Source: Marisa cornuarietis (Eukaryota; Mollusca; Gastropoda; Architaenioglossa; Ampullariidae). From it: DNA of 64,000 nt. The position numbers and the translations under genes are program-made. The first letter of the stretch is position 1. Every line of letters starts with the position of its first letter. The stretch is from contig SMMW01000635.1 of assembly GCA_004794655.1 (NCBI GenBank), positions 3,210,001 to 3,274,000 of the forward strand. The letters run 5' to 3'. Shown in pieces: positions 1 to 13,683 of the stretch. The notes beneath the pieces were generated by a model. That model did not search any database, was not told the DNA's origin, and saw only the letters and a program-made list of their open reading frames with translations.

Positions 1-92
1 GTTTGTGTGTGTGTGTGTGTGTGTTTGAGAGAGAGAGTGCTGTGTGTTTGAGAGAGTGTGTGTGTGTGTGTTTGTGTGTGTGCATGCGTGCG
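1..92. repeat. (GT)n/(GA)n and GTGC-rich simple sequence at the left edge
   Basis: GT runs broken by TTGAGAGAG blocks, ending in (GTGC)n. The short open frame across it is a by-product of composition. The rest to 660 holds nothing I recognise. Confidence 0.85.
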
Positions 93-660
93 TGCGTGAC
101 GTGTTTGAGAAGGTCAGAAAGGGTATTTTTTGTCATTTATTTTGTTGTTTTGTGTTCAAGTGTTTAGATAAAAGAAGAAGGGGAGGGGAAGCGGCTGGGC
201 AACGAGAAGAAGGGGGGATAAAAAAAACATAAGAGAGAGAGAGAGATGAGATAATGTTAGCAATAAACGTTTTTGTCTGAGCCTGTGTGTTCTTACCCTC
301 TAGACTGTCTAGACGGGTTTTTGAGATTTTTAAAAAGTATCAGATCTTGCTTTGCACAAAAGCAAGACAAAACAATCCCAGAAAGCAGCCGTCTATTGTT
401 AACAAGAAATGGAATGTGAGACACATTGCGGTTCGAGATTCAGTTATCTCCCCGTAATTTCACGCTTCGGCGGTCACTAACCGGACGATATAAGCTGTGG
501 GGAGCCTCCGCCGACATTAGTCACCTGACCCGTTCTGGGCAGTGATTTCTTATTGAAAATCTTATCAGTTTAGCAAGCGACAACAGAGCTTCTCGATGTT
601 TCTGTTTATCCCCCAACTTACACACGCCTCGTGCATCGTCCTGCTTTAGATAGTGTCACA

Positions 661-1252
661 GATCTAGGTGAGGTCGAAGGTCTCATCCCACGTGCAAGAA
701 TGAAAGAGCGCGAATGACGTCAGTTTGTCTGAGTGCGTATGGATGATGAAAAAAGATCTGTGACGTGTGTAGAGAATCTTGGGAAACAATGGAGAAGAGG
801 CAGAAGGAGAATCTTTAGAGGAGTAAAATAAGAGAAGACTAGAGATAGAGAAACGTTTAAGAGAAAGAGCTGTTGAAGAAGAAGACTCGTCTGAGAAGGA
901 GAATCGTCAGATGAGTAAAATAAGAGGAGACTAGAGAGATGATCTTGAGGAAAGAATGGTTGGAGAGAAAGAAACGTTGGAGAGAAAAATCGTTTGAGGA
1001 GAATCGTTGGAGGAAAAAGGAATGAGAATGGAAACAGTGTGAATAGTTGTTAGAACGAAGTTAGGAATTCTCTTTTTTATATTTGTGTTATATTTGATTT
1101 TTTTTATTATTTATTTTCTTTTTCTAGTAAACGTAGATAGAACTGTACAGGCAAGTCTTTTTATTCTTTTGTGCGTAAGAACACGTGTTTGTCTGACCCG
1201 TGCGTGTGATTGAAAGAGAGAGTGAGAGAGTCGAGCGTCACGTGGTTGTGAC
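661..1252 (+). repeat. ~600-bp dispersed repeat, copy A
   Basis: The stretch from AGATCTAGGTGAGGTCGAAG to CACGTGGTTGTGA is over 90% identical by eye to the reverse complement of 40686-41285. It contains a purine-rich region of degenerate GAGAATCGTTNGAGGA-type repeats and a T-rich stretch, and has no long open frame and no obvious TIRs. The class is not recognised; it could be an LTR, a SINE-like or a non-autonomous element. Confidence 0.85.
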
Positions 1253-3445
1253 AGACACATCTCAACATCGCATATGGAAAGTGTAAAATGTTACTGTAAC
1301 AGGGCGAGTAAGAATTGTGTGTAATGTATGTATATCAGTAACAGTGCTAATTCACCTGTCAAAGACTTCAGTGCAGTTTTTCCTCCTGTTATCGTGACTA
1401 AATAAAGACTGGGCTGCCGAAACTACCGAAGCATATTCATGTGATGACTGGTGAACAGCAGAACCCATCGGGTGATCAAGATAGTGACAAACAACTTATT
1501 GTGCACCTGGCCCTAGACTGCTTGTTCTCTAGTGTCTACAACAGGTAAAAATCCCATGACTTAGTGGCCGCAGGGTCAGTGAGCGTAAGTGGTTCATCAT
1601 TTCTAGGGCACAGCACACGGAATGCCAATATGCCTAGCCTTCTCTTTCCCCCTGAGAAATCATTTTTACCGAGTAGCTGCTGAGTGAGCAGGGGAATTCT
1701 CAAGCCATAGACCCAAGTTTATCACGAGTACAGGACGAGCTGGTGGTGTGTGGAGCATAAGTTTATCACCTATACCTGCATGGGCATATCACGTGGACAA
1801 TATCAAGATTATATTTTGTTCATTAGTAGTATAGTATTCGTGTTCACAATTTTATTATTAGTCTTACCTTTTCTTTCGTTCTCATTTTTTTTATAAGAAA
1901 TGTTCGTTCAAACAAGTTAACTGACTCATCAGGAACTTATTTCTAGCAGCTATACCTCAGACTCTAAAATAGGCCTAAAGGTAATGTCTTTTATAAGAGC
2001 CAGGGTTGTAAGGGGGCGTGCAAATAACACTATCTAAAAGATATTATGTTATACCTTTCACAATGACTCAACATACAGGCGCATAAGTGGGCGAAATCGA
2101 TAAGAAATGCGAGAGAGAGAACAGGTCTAGTGTAAACTGTCCACGGATAAACTGCATCATGCAAAAGTGGCTGGTCGTGCTTGTAAGGGGGAAAAGCGGG
2201 CAAATAAAGAAAGTCTTTTCTCCCATCAGAGTGCGACCGAAGTGCACGGGACAAATGACTGCTTGGATGTTTACAGTCGAATAAGCACTTATAAGCCGAA
2301 ATGATGCTAAGTTTTTTTTTACGATGACATTAACAAACGCTTTATAAGAGAGTTGAGTGGCTTGATACCCAGCCACAAAGATAGTCCTGCTACTCTGGTC
2401 ATCATCATCATCATTCATGCACATGCACACACAGAGAGAGAGAGAGAAGTTAGAGAAAAGGGGCAAAAAGATTTCCAGAGAGGGACCAGAAATGTGATGC
2501 ACAAACAAACAAAAAAACAAAGAAACGGACGGAACAAACAACCGTATTTTAAGGGGAAGAATGCAATAAAATACCAATGAAGTGCATAATAGACGAAGCA
2601 GGGCAGCCAAGAAACAGTGGAAATACACAAAATAAATCAGTCTTCCTAATTTGCTTAGTTCAAAATAAACATACTAAGCACAGCTCATTTGCATGAAAAT
2701 TCGAGCCGAGGGTTTCTGCCATTATTAGGCCAGAAATGATCTCCTATAGGAGGGCCCCGCGGAGTAGCAGGACCCCAGCGGAGGTCCTCTGTGCAGTCGA
2801 CCAGCAAAACGCAGGCCACGTGATCGATTATTTGATAAAGCCACGCTCAACTTTCTTTCTTTTTTTTAAAGGCGAACTTTTCGGAGCTGATTTGCCAGCA
2901 GACAGCATGCAATTATAACCCCATACATCGGGATGAGGGCAAGCCGTCCTTCTTGTAGCTAGCGCTGTGGATAGAAGACCTCGAAGTTTACTGTGGATGA
3001 GAAATGGGCCGCGGGTCTAGCGCCTCGCCCTGGCACAGCTGACATTTTCACATACATGTGCTGAGGTCCCCACTGGGACTGCTTCAGCCCGCCATGACGC
3101 AGGCTTCTCTACAAGATGTATCCTCCTCCTCCTCTCCTCCAAGATTTCCTACTCCTGCGGCTGCAGGAACAAGAGGAAAGTGGTTCTGTTGTTGGTTTTT
3201 GTTGTTTCTAGAGATCCCTAGAATCAAGAAGTCCTCCGAGAGTGAATGACTACTGCTGCACGAGAGACGCATACAAGACGGATTTGATAAATATTGACAA
3301 ATATGGCGGATTCTATTGCTACGAATGATTCTGAAAGGTACTGCTAGTAGTGTTCATAGCAGACCACTGTTGGCGCCTTGAAAAGTATTTGAAACTTCGG
3401 TGCACTGATAGTACTAACCATCCAAGAATCAAAGCAAATCTCTTC

Positions 3446-3537
3446 TCTCATTGTCTGTTATCATGTTCTTTCATTGTCTTTTATCATGCTCTCTCATTGT
3501 CTTTTATCATGCTCTCTCATTGTCTTTCTTCATGTTC
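3446..3537. repeat. 23-bp tandem repeat, four units
   Basis: Units of TCTCATTGTCTTTTATCATG.. repeat with few changes. An (AT)n tract follows at 3568-3584. Confidence 0.85.
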
Positions 3538-6500
3538 TCTCCTCTTCTTCTTCTCCTCCTCTTATAATTATATATATATATATATTTGGCTTCTGAAGTA
3601 ACAGAAGATGTCTTTTTCACGCTGGTTTAGATGCACCATTTCTGCCCAATCTCCAGCGTGAAATGACAAGAGTTCTTTTACAAGAAACAACTTTTCATAG
3701 CCCTCCTGCTCAGAAGTTATATTCTGCCAATCCTGCTTTAGAACATTGGCTATAGTTTTGAAAATAGTCTTCATTTCAAGTCATTTTGTGGATATCTAGA
3801 GACAGATAGTGCATGTCCCTTCTTTGTTGTTTTTACCCTCTCCCCATTGGAGGAGTTTCCGGGGGGTAAAAGTACGAAACAAAAGAGATTTCAACATGTT
3901 TGAATGATTGTAATGTACAAATCTTAATATTTAAAGGCCAGCATCGTGGGTTCACTCCTCTACCCCTCCACACAGAAGGCTGCTTACTGCTTTATCAGCG
4001 CATGGGGATTTCTTATATGTTCCAACTGCGTTTGTATTTTAAGTGACATCCGCTGGTAGCCAAAGTTCTAAGTGCGATCATTACAGTCTAGAAATGCTTA
4101 CGCCTACTTCCGGACCAGGCGAGAGAGCGCGTGCCGCCTGCAGTTTCATTAAGGAACAAGCAAATAGACTAACATACAGATCCCAATCTGACTTAACATA
4201 ACCACAAAGTCAAAACCATTTTTTTAATGGAAAGTGGGATAAATTTGCCAGGTTTCTTATCTTCATTCCGTCGACTGTGTGTTATCCAGCTCTCGGTGGA
4301 TTGTCCTATGTTTCACAGTATCATTCATCTTCTGAACAGATAATGCTAAAAAATGTGAATATTGTATGAACATCTAATCAGAAACGTCAACACTGACGGT
4401 CACTGAGTACAAGTCTGATGCTCGGTGTCTTCATTGTAACACATATGATCTCGCCGAAAAATATTGTTACATATAAGAAAACTGGTCGTAAAGACGATGG
4501 TGACAATCATGGTATGAACACCAGAGAGCGCACGCACGTGCATTAAGGTCTGCGAGATGCTACTGTCATGCGCGTTCCTGGAGTGAAAGCAAATGATGCG
4601 AGGCAGCGAATCCCAAGACTGCACTTAGTCATCCGCGGCTTGCGGCAAGGTTTCTGTCTTGCGAACAGACACCGTGGACAAGATTTGTTACTAACTTATT
4701 TTGTCCACTGCTTCCTCAAAGGAAAAAAAATAATCTGCAGAACCATGCGCGCTTACCTGCAGTTGGCAGCCCATGGTGTGACCTGCAGCTCTGCTGAGCT
4801 AAGAATGTGACTCACTGCGCTCCTCCAACTGCTCGTTGTGACCTTCGGTTTTCTCGCCATTCTGACAATAGTCTTACAAACCAAGTGTTGACAATTTTCT
4901 ACAGCCAGACCAATCGAATATAGCGTGCGTATATCCGTCAGTTGGCTGTTTTTAGCCATCTGGCTTGCGCATACGGAAACGCGAAGTAATGAGGCCAAGA
5001 AAGGATGTGGCCAAGAGGGAGAAACAAGGTCTATTTTAAGGTTGATTTGTGTGAGGTGAACGACCCAGCTGCGTCCTCTTCAATACAAACTGCCTGCATA
5101 CCCCCCAAAAATGTGCGTGTGGTTCACTAGCAGGTTGTTGTTGTTTTACCGAGAACCACAAGTGGCTAAGCAGTAGATCGTCATCAACTGCAGTTGCGGC
5201 AGCGATATCACAGGGAGTCAGCGACTATACTAAACCACAGATAATTACCCTGGATATTCCAGACAGAACAAGCGCTATGGTATATCACAACCAGCCAGCA
5301 CTTATAGCTATTCCACAAAGGTCAGCAATTATGGATGCAACTATAGCTATTCCACCAGCTAAGGCTATGTCAAAGGGGGGGGGTGGAGTTGCACTCCCCT
5401 GCGACACGTGACACACTATCTGAGTGCTGCCTACCCTCGTCAGAATATCACATCTTCAAAGAATTTCCTCTAATTCACTGTGCACGACCGCACGGTGCAG
5501 CAGTAGGGCCTCAACACACATGTATGACAAAGCTTTAAGTCACAAACTTCCGCATGCAGCCATCCGCAGCAAGAGAATCGAACCTCGTGAATGATTACGA
5601 GGCTTGAGCTCAAAGTGTTTCGTGTGTAGAGTGAGTAATTGCAAGTAATTGCAAGCGGAAAAAGATCGTAGCCTACCGGTCGAGTCATTCTTTATCGAAA
5701 AGGGCTCTGACCCAGCGGCCCCATTCATGATCGAAAGTTTCCGGACAAATGCTTAATGTATGACTCCTACCTCCATCGGGAAGAAATACTAGTATTTACA
5801 TGCTGAGTTATGTGTGTGATTTAATGACACATAAGTCCACTTTTATATCCAGCCACAATACACACTTTGCTTGCCCTATCAAATGGTGACCTTTTTTCCC
5901 TCTTTTCTCTTTTCTTTTCTTCCAAGATTGTTTAGTATTTTGTCTGTCCTTTTCTGCTGTTCTCCAAAAGAGTAGTAGGCATGAATTTTCACAACGAGTG
6001 ATAACTGCAACTATATTCTGTAACCATAATTTGGGAATAGAACCCTACAAGAAAAATAAAAGTGCCTACATAATAATTGTTATTGAAGGGCGTGTTACAA
6101 AGCGACCATCCTGCCAGGTGAGGCTGGCTAACTGATCGTCGTTGGATGCCCTGGTTTTCCCGTTCTCTCTCTGATCTGCGTTAACTCTGGCGTTTACCTG
6201 GTAGAAACTAAAAGTGAAGTGTTTTTTGTTTCTGATCCAAACAGAAACTGCTATTAGGTATCAATCGATGAAATATCCGCGCTAATTTTGCAAATGTTTA
6301 TCCAACCGGTCGATGAGCTCGTTAAGACCGACTCAAGCGTGTAAACTCTACAAGCTGAAGAGGGGAAAAAAGGGAGAAAACTGCTGATGTGCACAGTTGT
6401 CCCGGACGTTTGTCGACGTTGTGGTCGGAATGGTAAAGGAAAGGGGACACCGCTACTTCACTGTTGACATGGAGTAGTAGCGCTTTGTTTATTGAGCAAA

Positions 6501-6644
6501 CAAGCTCTTGAACATGGAAAGAGGACCGCGCAGAAACTTATGTAACCATTTGGGCCCGTACTTATGAAACGAGGGTAAGTCATTGTACCGAGGGCAATAA
6601 ATGGCGAAAACAAGGGCAAGCGTCTTGTCTCCTTAGTTACCAAG

Positions 6645-6733
6645 CAATGTCGGTCGGTTGGTGGGCTGGTTGGTGGGTTGGTTGCTAGGTTAGTTGGCTG
6701 CTTGGTTGGTTGCTTGGTTGGTTGCTTGGCTGG
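6645..6733. repeat. GGTT-rich simple repeat
   Basis: Degenerate (GGTT)n with GGTTGCTT and GGTGGGTT variants. Confidence 0.85.
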
Positions 6734-7197
6734 AGTGATTTTAGGGTGAGGCAAGTTATCACCGTGTAACTAACTTCAGTACTCCAAACTGTAATCTTCA
6801 GCGCTAACGTCACCAGCGATGGCGATGTTATCATCTAGGGGGGGGGGTGTGTCAAGGTCCCAACATCTGCTCGGCCACTCGGAGGTGACTACTCGAGTGC
6901 TGTTTTGCGTAGCGATGACGACGCCACAAGCAACTCCGCATTCTGTTGTTTCTTGAGAACAGCCCCCGCCATGACGCCGAGCGAGAAGCTATGATAAGGC
7001 AAGAGTGACGGATAAGAGGGCAACTGGGCTTGAGACAAGCTCCATATGGCGGTGCCTTCAAGTTCGCTCACTCAGGGATCCTAGTATTCATCGCACAAAG
7101 CCTCTGTCAAAACGATCTCAAGACCAGTTTACTCAACTCCACTTAGAGCTAGAACAGTACAGCAGATTGCAAAACACTTATCTTAGCAATCGGTCTG

Positions 7198-7613
7198 CTA
7201 TTTAACGAAAATAAGGCATTTGTGAGGACTGTTGATTTTCTGGGGAACTGAGCAGCTGATGACCAATATCTTGTATGTCTCGAAGTTTTGTCTTGTTGAG
7301 TAACGAGCACAAGCACACTCTACAAAATGCTGCAAGTCAATATCCCTTCCTAGTTTTAGTAGCAGAGCACACACCTTGTACAGCATACAAGCAAGACGAA
7401 ATCATTTGGGAGCTCACTTTGGGAAGAGATAACATTTAACACACTAGCTTTACAGATGAACTTATTTAATCTTTTCAAAAAATCCAGAGAACTTTGAACA
7501 ATCGCAAGAAACGACGAGGATCTGGATGTATTTCTTGGATGAAGGTGCTCTTCAATAACTTTTAATGCCTCGTAGAGTATGGGCAAGTATTGTGGTCTTA
7601 AAGGAGAAGTCAC
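7198..7613 (-). other. Protein-like minus-strand frames, unidentified
   Basis: Two adjoining frames (7613-7356, SPLRPQYLPILYEALKVIEE.., and 7386-7198, YKVCALLLKLGRDIDLQHFV..) run on from each other with a frameshift. Their composition looks like decayed coding sequence of a transposase or similar, but I recognise no family. They lie in the region where downstream Epac exons would be expected and do not match Epac. Confidence 0.2.
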
Positions 7614-8956
7614 ACACTTAAATGCTTGGTAACCCTGGAGTGTCTAATGTTTCTAGTCAGTTTTGTTTTTGCTCCTAGGACAACGTTCATGAAATCGTTA
7701 GAAAGCCAGAGCAACAAACGAGGGCTGCATTTGTTTCAGGGATGGCATTGTGCGAACTATAGCAAGCGACACCACTGGCTGACAACAGGCCGCCACGATG
7801 CTGCACGAGGACCAGGAACAAAAGGCAGTGAGGAGGCTGATCAATGACCGCCCATTACCTCCATCAGGATTTCATTGACTCACATAATTTTCCACGTGCC
7901 GCCCGTGTCGCTTCAGGTCGGTAGGAACAAACGGGCCCCTCGCGGTCTGGGTGGCGATATTGGAGCCCTCGTGCTCGATACCCCGCTATTTTCTTGTCAC
8001 CTGATACATTTTCGTCATTAAAAACACGGATGGGGTGGTGGCCACACCTGCAGCAATGATTATGGTAAGTATGAGAGTGGTGAGCAGGCTAGTCTGAGCG
8101 ACTGTCGTGCACTATGTACAAGGTCTTCATAACTGAACACATTGTCAAGTACGAGATATATTCAGTCACATTTTACATGACGATCTCCAAAAAATCCTAC
8201 CCCCCCCCAAAAAAAAAAAATACCATACACAACTATATTTAGACAATAGATGACCCGCCACCCCAAAATGAGTGATAACTCGGAGATTTGAGATTTTCTA
8301 AATCTTATATAATAAAAATATACAGGTTTTGTTTTGTTTGTTTGTTTATTTGGTTTTTTTTATACCATCCTTCTAGTCACAATATTTGAGTAATACTGGT
8401 TTGAAGTGCGCAAGTACAATATCGACTTTTTTTTATAAATGCAGATTCAAAGTTGTTCAGCAATCCTACAAGGTTTTTCCTCAGACACGTGTACTTATAG
8501 TTAAATTGTACTAGATTCTGCACAATGATAAACACATCAAGATACATCATTCAAAAATGTGCATCACATTGAATATTTTCAGTACTATACCCTAGTATGA
8601 GTAGCGGCCAACCTGTTGGTAAAACTAACAGCAGTGCAAGAAGTGTTACTGCATCCAGTGAGTATGCACACTCACAGAAAATAACAAAAACAGAATACTT
8701 AAAACATTACATTCCACTTCTCCGCTCAAAAAAGGAATTACGAGAGTGGTACATCAACACATTTGTCAGTCTGATCACAGTTATCTGAAAAGTTTTACCC
8801 CCACAATCATTAACCGAAGTCGCTCCCTAAGTCATCTGCAGTGTCATCTTTCTCAAAATACTATGTAAGTTATCTTTCGAGGTTTTACTTTTCTGAATGT
8901 TGTAGAGTCGAAGATTGATCGGAAGTAAGTAAAGCTAATAATTCTTCATCAGAAAG

Positions 8957-8957
<1 letters not shown>

Positions 8958-9009
<52 letters not shown>
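8958..9009. repeat. (TG)26 microsatellite
   Basis: Pure TG tract. Confidence 0.97.
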
Positions 9010-9010
<1 letters not shown>

Positions 9011-10112
9011 CGTTGTCTCGCTTACCCAGCACTTTAAAAGTGTGATATAATATGCTGAGTTCTCACAAGGATACGGTAACAGTTTGAATTTCGTCATTTA
9101 CCTGCTGAAATCGGGACTGATCGCCCTGGAGTACCTTGATTAAAATGTTTTTTAAGACCGTTTCTCACTCATATTCTAACACAACAGTATATTTTCCCCG
9201 TTAGTTTAATGACCAACGAACTCATTTTCACAAAAAAAGTGAAACTAATTCAGAGGCGCATCAGTTCGTTTACCGTGTGGTTCAGCAAACTTTTCCCACA
9301 TAATGCAGCTGTCGGGAATAGGTAAGACAACGAGGTAGACCAAACGGTGGCTCCGAAAAAATTGAGGTCTCTAACACCTCGCCCCCATTAATGACCTGAA
9401 AAGGTTAGAAGATTACCTTCATCTTATTTGTCAACAAATTTTTTATAAAAGTCATCTGACTTATGTAGGTCAAACTCTTCCCTTTGTCCAGCTATAGAAG
9501 CATGAATTCCGTCCCACCCTTTCTCCTCCGGAAGTTAAAAAAAGCTAGGGAGGAAAAGTGTTTACGTGGCACTTGTAATTGCGTGCGTGCGGATATCTAC
9601 ATGAGCTGATGTCGAGGGAATTGCAGCTGACAGAAAGTAACGACTGACGTCATGGCAGGTGTAACACATTAATCTTTAATGGTAGTCACGTGGGCCCCAC
9701 AGCTAGCGCCGCTAATGTCGAGGAAGCAGAAACGAGCGAATTCATCACGGACACGATTAGCTGATTGTCCGGGACACTCGCCAACGATCGGAAGGAAAGA
9801 TCTGAGAGACAGGTTAGAAAAAAAATTCACGTGAGGTATCGTATGCGCCCGCAGATGAAGTAAGTTGACACTTGGGTCTCTAGGTTACTGGGGGTGGCTA
9901 GCCTTGCACTTGGAGGACTTAGTGATGGTGGCGAATAGAAACAAAACAAAATATTATATTCAAATAATATTTACACTAAATAAATTCTGTCTTATCTTAC
10001 GAAAGGAGACAAAGATGAGGAAATAAAGTTTCAGCTGAAATAGTCACAAAATGTCCTACTCACACGTCTCATGCAATTAAGTTAGAGGAGAAGATGCAAT
10101 GCTGCGGCTTAC

Positions 10113-10259
10113 TTCCCACAGAACTTTGAAGTCCTTCAGCTCAACTCGCAGCAGTTCGGTGGTATCCTTGGTTACGACTGTAACGCTGTGCGGTTTTCCG
10201 GTCAAAATCCCCTCGCCAAACGATGTACCCGGACCGACAATGCACAGCATCACTCCATC
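10113..10259 (-). CDS. RAPGEF4: Epac-like gene, coding exon 4 (phosphate-binding cassette)
   Basis: 147 bp, residues 93-141, phase 0 at both ends; acceptor CACAG|GAT and donor GAA|GTAAGC. It encodes the phosphate-binding cassette ([12 protein letters not shown], residues 106-117) and the following [15 protein letters not shown] helix region. The cassette keeps Phe-Gly-Glu at 106-108, but the position of the family's Arg (PR in most CNB domains) is His116. The next exon, expected to encode the YRQYMAG-like hinge, was not found to the left. Confidence 0.9.
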
Positions 10260-13200
10260 CTGTGTACGAGCAGGCATTCATATGTATGTTTCCACATCAA
10301 ATAAAAGGCCTAAAAATATTCTCATTAAGTCCTCATTCAACTAAAACTTCTTGACAGGAATAAGTAATATTATTTCGTGAAAATTTCTCCAGGCTTTCTT
10401 TCACTATTTAAATGAGACTGAAATTGAGAAACTGTTCTAAGCTGCCCAAGCCATATTCATGTTTTCGGCTTGTGGCTGCATCCTTGTAGTCATTATCTCT
10501 TCGTTTAAACTACTGCTTCCTGTCTTTGGCCATTTTTGGCACCATGCTCACAACACACAGCAAGGAGACTAATGATTGACCTACCGACCTGATGCACTTT
10601 TGGCCTTGTCGTATCCGATGTAAGCACAGCCAGAGATCCAGTCAGCACCGTGTACCAGTTCGTCCCCACGTCTCCTTGTCGAAATACTGCAGCACACACC
10701 CACAAATAATAGCAAAGCTTTCCTTTAAAAGGTTACAGCCACACTCTAGAAAAACGAGTTGGTCTGTGTAAGGTACACAAACATAGCGAGGGCTTGTGTC
10801 TCATGAGAGAGCTGGTTTTTTTTTTAATTCTTGTTCTCGAAAAGAGTTAAACTACTCTCTGTCTCTTCCTCCTCTTTAGGATGAGTAGTTAGAGACGCCA
10901 CAATACGGGTGTAATTACGATGCATGTATCTCTGCATTCCCTGTCTTTAAGCTAATTACTATTCTCTATGCACACCCATCTCGCTCGCGGCCAGCCAGCC
11001 TCTGGTGTTCCCAGTTATTGCAGAGAGCAGCACGTCCCGATCACCATCTCACGTGAGCTTCATGTTGCAGGTCTCGGGAGCCCGTCTGCAGGTGAGTAAG
11101 CCTGTTATTTGTCCCTCCAGTGACCTCCCACAAGGAAGGTGAGCTATGGCAGGCTGTCTTTATTTCTGTTTTTCTCCACACTTTCTGTAAAATCTCTCTT
11201 TACACTGACCCTCATATCTTCCTGCCCCTCCGCCTACCAACACCCACTTTGCATAAAAACAACTGCACGTGGAATTCAGACAAAGTTTGATGGTTCCTGT
11301 GTCCTGACAGCGACAATGATCAGACAGTGCCAAGTGACAATGATCAGTCAGCATATATGAATGATCAGCCAGCACCAAGAGACAATGATCAGACTACATT
11401 TGACAATGAACAGACAGCATATGACAATGATCACACTGCGCCGAGTGATAATGATCAGACAGCATATGACAATGATCAGACAGCATGTGACAATGATCAG
11501 ACAGCGCCGAGTGATAATGATCAGACAGCATATGACAATGATCAGACAGCGCCAAGTGGCAATGATCAGACAGCATATGACAATGATCAGACAGTGCCAA
11601 GTGACAATGATCAGACAGCGCCAAGTGACAATGATCAGACAGCGCCAAGTGACAATGATCAGACAGTGACAAGTGACAATGATCAGTCAGTGACAAGTGA
11701 CAATGATCAGTCAGCATATAACAATGATCAGCCAGCGCCAAGTGACAATGATCAGCCAGCACCAAGTGGCAATGATCAGTCAACGCCAAGTGGCAATGAT
11801 CAGACATCGCCAAGTGACAATGATCAGACAGTGACAAGTGACAATGATCAGACAGTGACAAGTGACAATGATCAGTCAGCATATAACAATGATCAGCCAG
11901 CGCCAAGTGACAATGATCAGCCAGCACCAAGTGGCAATGATCAGTCAACGCCAAGTGGCAATGATCAGACATCGCCAAGTGACAATGATCAGACAGTGCC
12001 AAGTGACAATGATCAGACAGTGACAAGTGACAATGATCAGTCAGCATATGACAATGATCATCCATCACCAACAGACAATGATCAGCCAGCGCCTAGTAAC
12101 AATGATCAGACAGTGCCAAGTGACAATGATCAGACAGCATAAGAAGCAATTCTTGTCGTCAACAAGCAAAACAAAAATCATATTCTCACGTTTATACAAG
12201 CATATAGGTCAATCCTTATGCTACAAGTGCGGAAATAAAAAAAGCAAACTAACCACGAGGTAAAGACCAGCACAGCTAACAATCACTTCCTTTAATATCA
12301 AGTATACTCAGCGCGAAGACAACACACACGGAATACGACTGTGATACAGTTGTCACTGAAACGAAACTAATGGACAGACCCTGGCTGGCTCTGTTTGAGC
12401 CGCCATATTATCTTAAGTAAGGATTATCTTAAGGAGATACCGTCTCAGTAAATGAATTTAAATATTCTTTTTCATTAACTGTAAAGGTTGCAAACCTTTC
12501 ATTTTCTTAAACTGCTTTAGTTCTTTGAGTTTTCCCCTAGAAAACATTAATTGTTTCCATACCAACTTAATCAGTTGCAAAAATTATTGAAATAATAAAG
12601 ACGAGGGAGGGAGGGAGAACTCGGTGATGAGACCTGAGTTACACAGCACTCGATATTTTCTTGAAGGCAATGCAAAGTCGGGTTCCTACTGTTACCTGGG
12701 CACCAAACTAGCCGATTTGTTTTTTATGTCCACAATTTTCATCGATGATGCTTCAACGGAATACTCATCTATAAATTTACATTAGTTCGACACCTGGCTT
12801 GTCCATACCGACAAAGTCCTATGATATCGGTCTTTTTGGTAATCTGATCGAGACAGTAATATGAGCTAGTATTCCATGCAATGTTACTCTACGAAAGAAA
12901 AGTTTCTAAAAAAACGAAAAAGGAAGGGAGACAAACTAGGAAATCTGTGGTTCAAACATTTCTAAAATATACAAGTATATGAGGAATAACTTCATGAAGG
13001 CATTTGTGATTCAGCTTCCTGTCTGCGGACTTTTGTGTACAAGTGGGCTGTCCAGGAGGTGGACGATGTCTCCAAGCAATCAATTGATGAAAATGTCATG
13101 GAAGCACTAGAAGCATCCGCGAGAGGTCGCTGGTTGCGTCAGTCTTTGGTTCAAACGTTGGTCTCAGTTTGTTGCCTTTAAACCGGCGTTGAATTATGTC

Positions 13201-13599
13201 CTGACGACAAGGTATTAACCAGCATCGTGGACGTACCTCTCTATTTCACCAGTTATTTATACATCAGGGATACATAAGACGTGGGTGTCAGCTGACTAAA
13301 CAGTTTATTTCAACCTTCTTCTGTGGAATGGTGACAAACGGGGACTTGCCTTGCACCAGTTTGTAAAACTTTGACAACAGGAAACCCAACACCATGAGGT
13401 ATAAATGAAATTTAAAGAGCCACAGTAAAAAATAAAAAGGAGGATCGTGTATTTCTACTCACATTCATAACGCCAAGATTTTGAGAAAACAGACTAATAT
13501 GAGAAGTGAGTTTAAAATATCAGGCTAATAGAAAATAGAAACTATTAATCTACTGAAATAATAATTGTGATTATTTGTTGATAATCAAATGAATGGCGA

Positions 13600-13683
<84 letters not shown>

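Larger units (their letters stand above)
1253..10112. other. Long stretch left of Epac exon 4: no further exon recognised
   Basis: This is expected to be intron 4 of the Epac-like gene and perhaps further exons. I looked on the minus strand for the YRQYMAG hinge, DEP and second CNB motifs and did not find them. It holds the simple repeats at 3.4, 6.65 and 8.96 kb, a poly-C/poly-A run near 8200-8220, and an AATAAAG at 1401. Confidence 0.5.

Noticed and set aside
6852..7071. Minus-strand APPYGACLK, resembling the Epac2 LLAPPYGVME hinge segment
   Set aside because: The frame has a stop just before it, there is no acceptor, and the preceding YRQYMAG-like residues are absent; the five-residue match is most likely chance.
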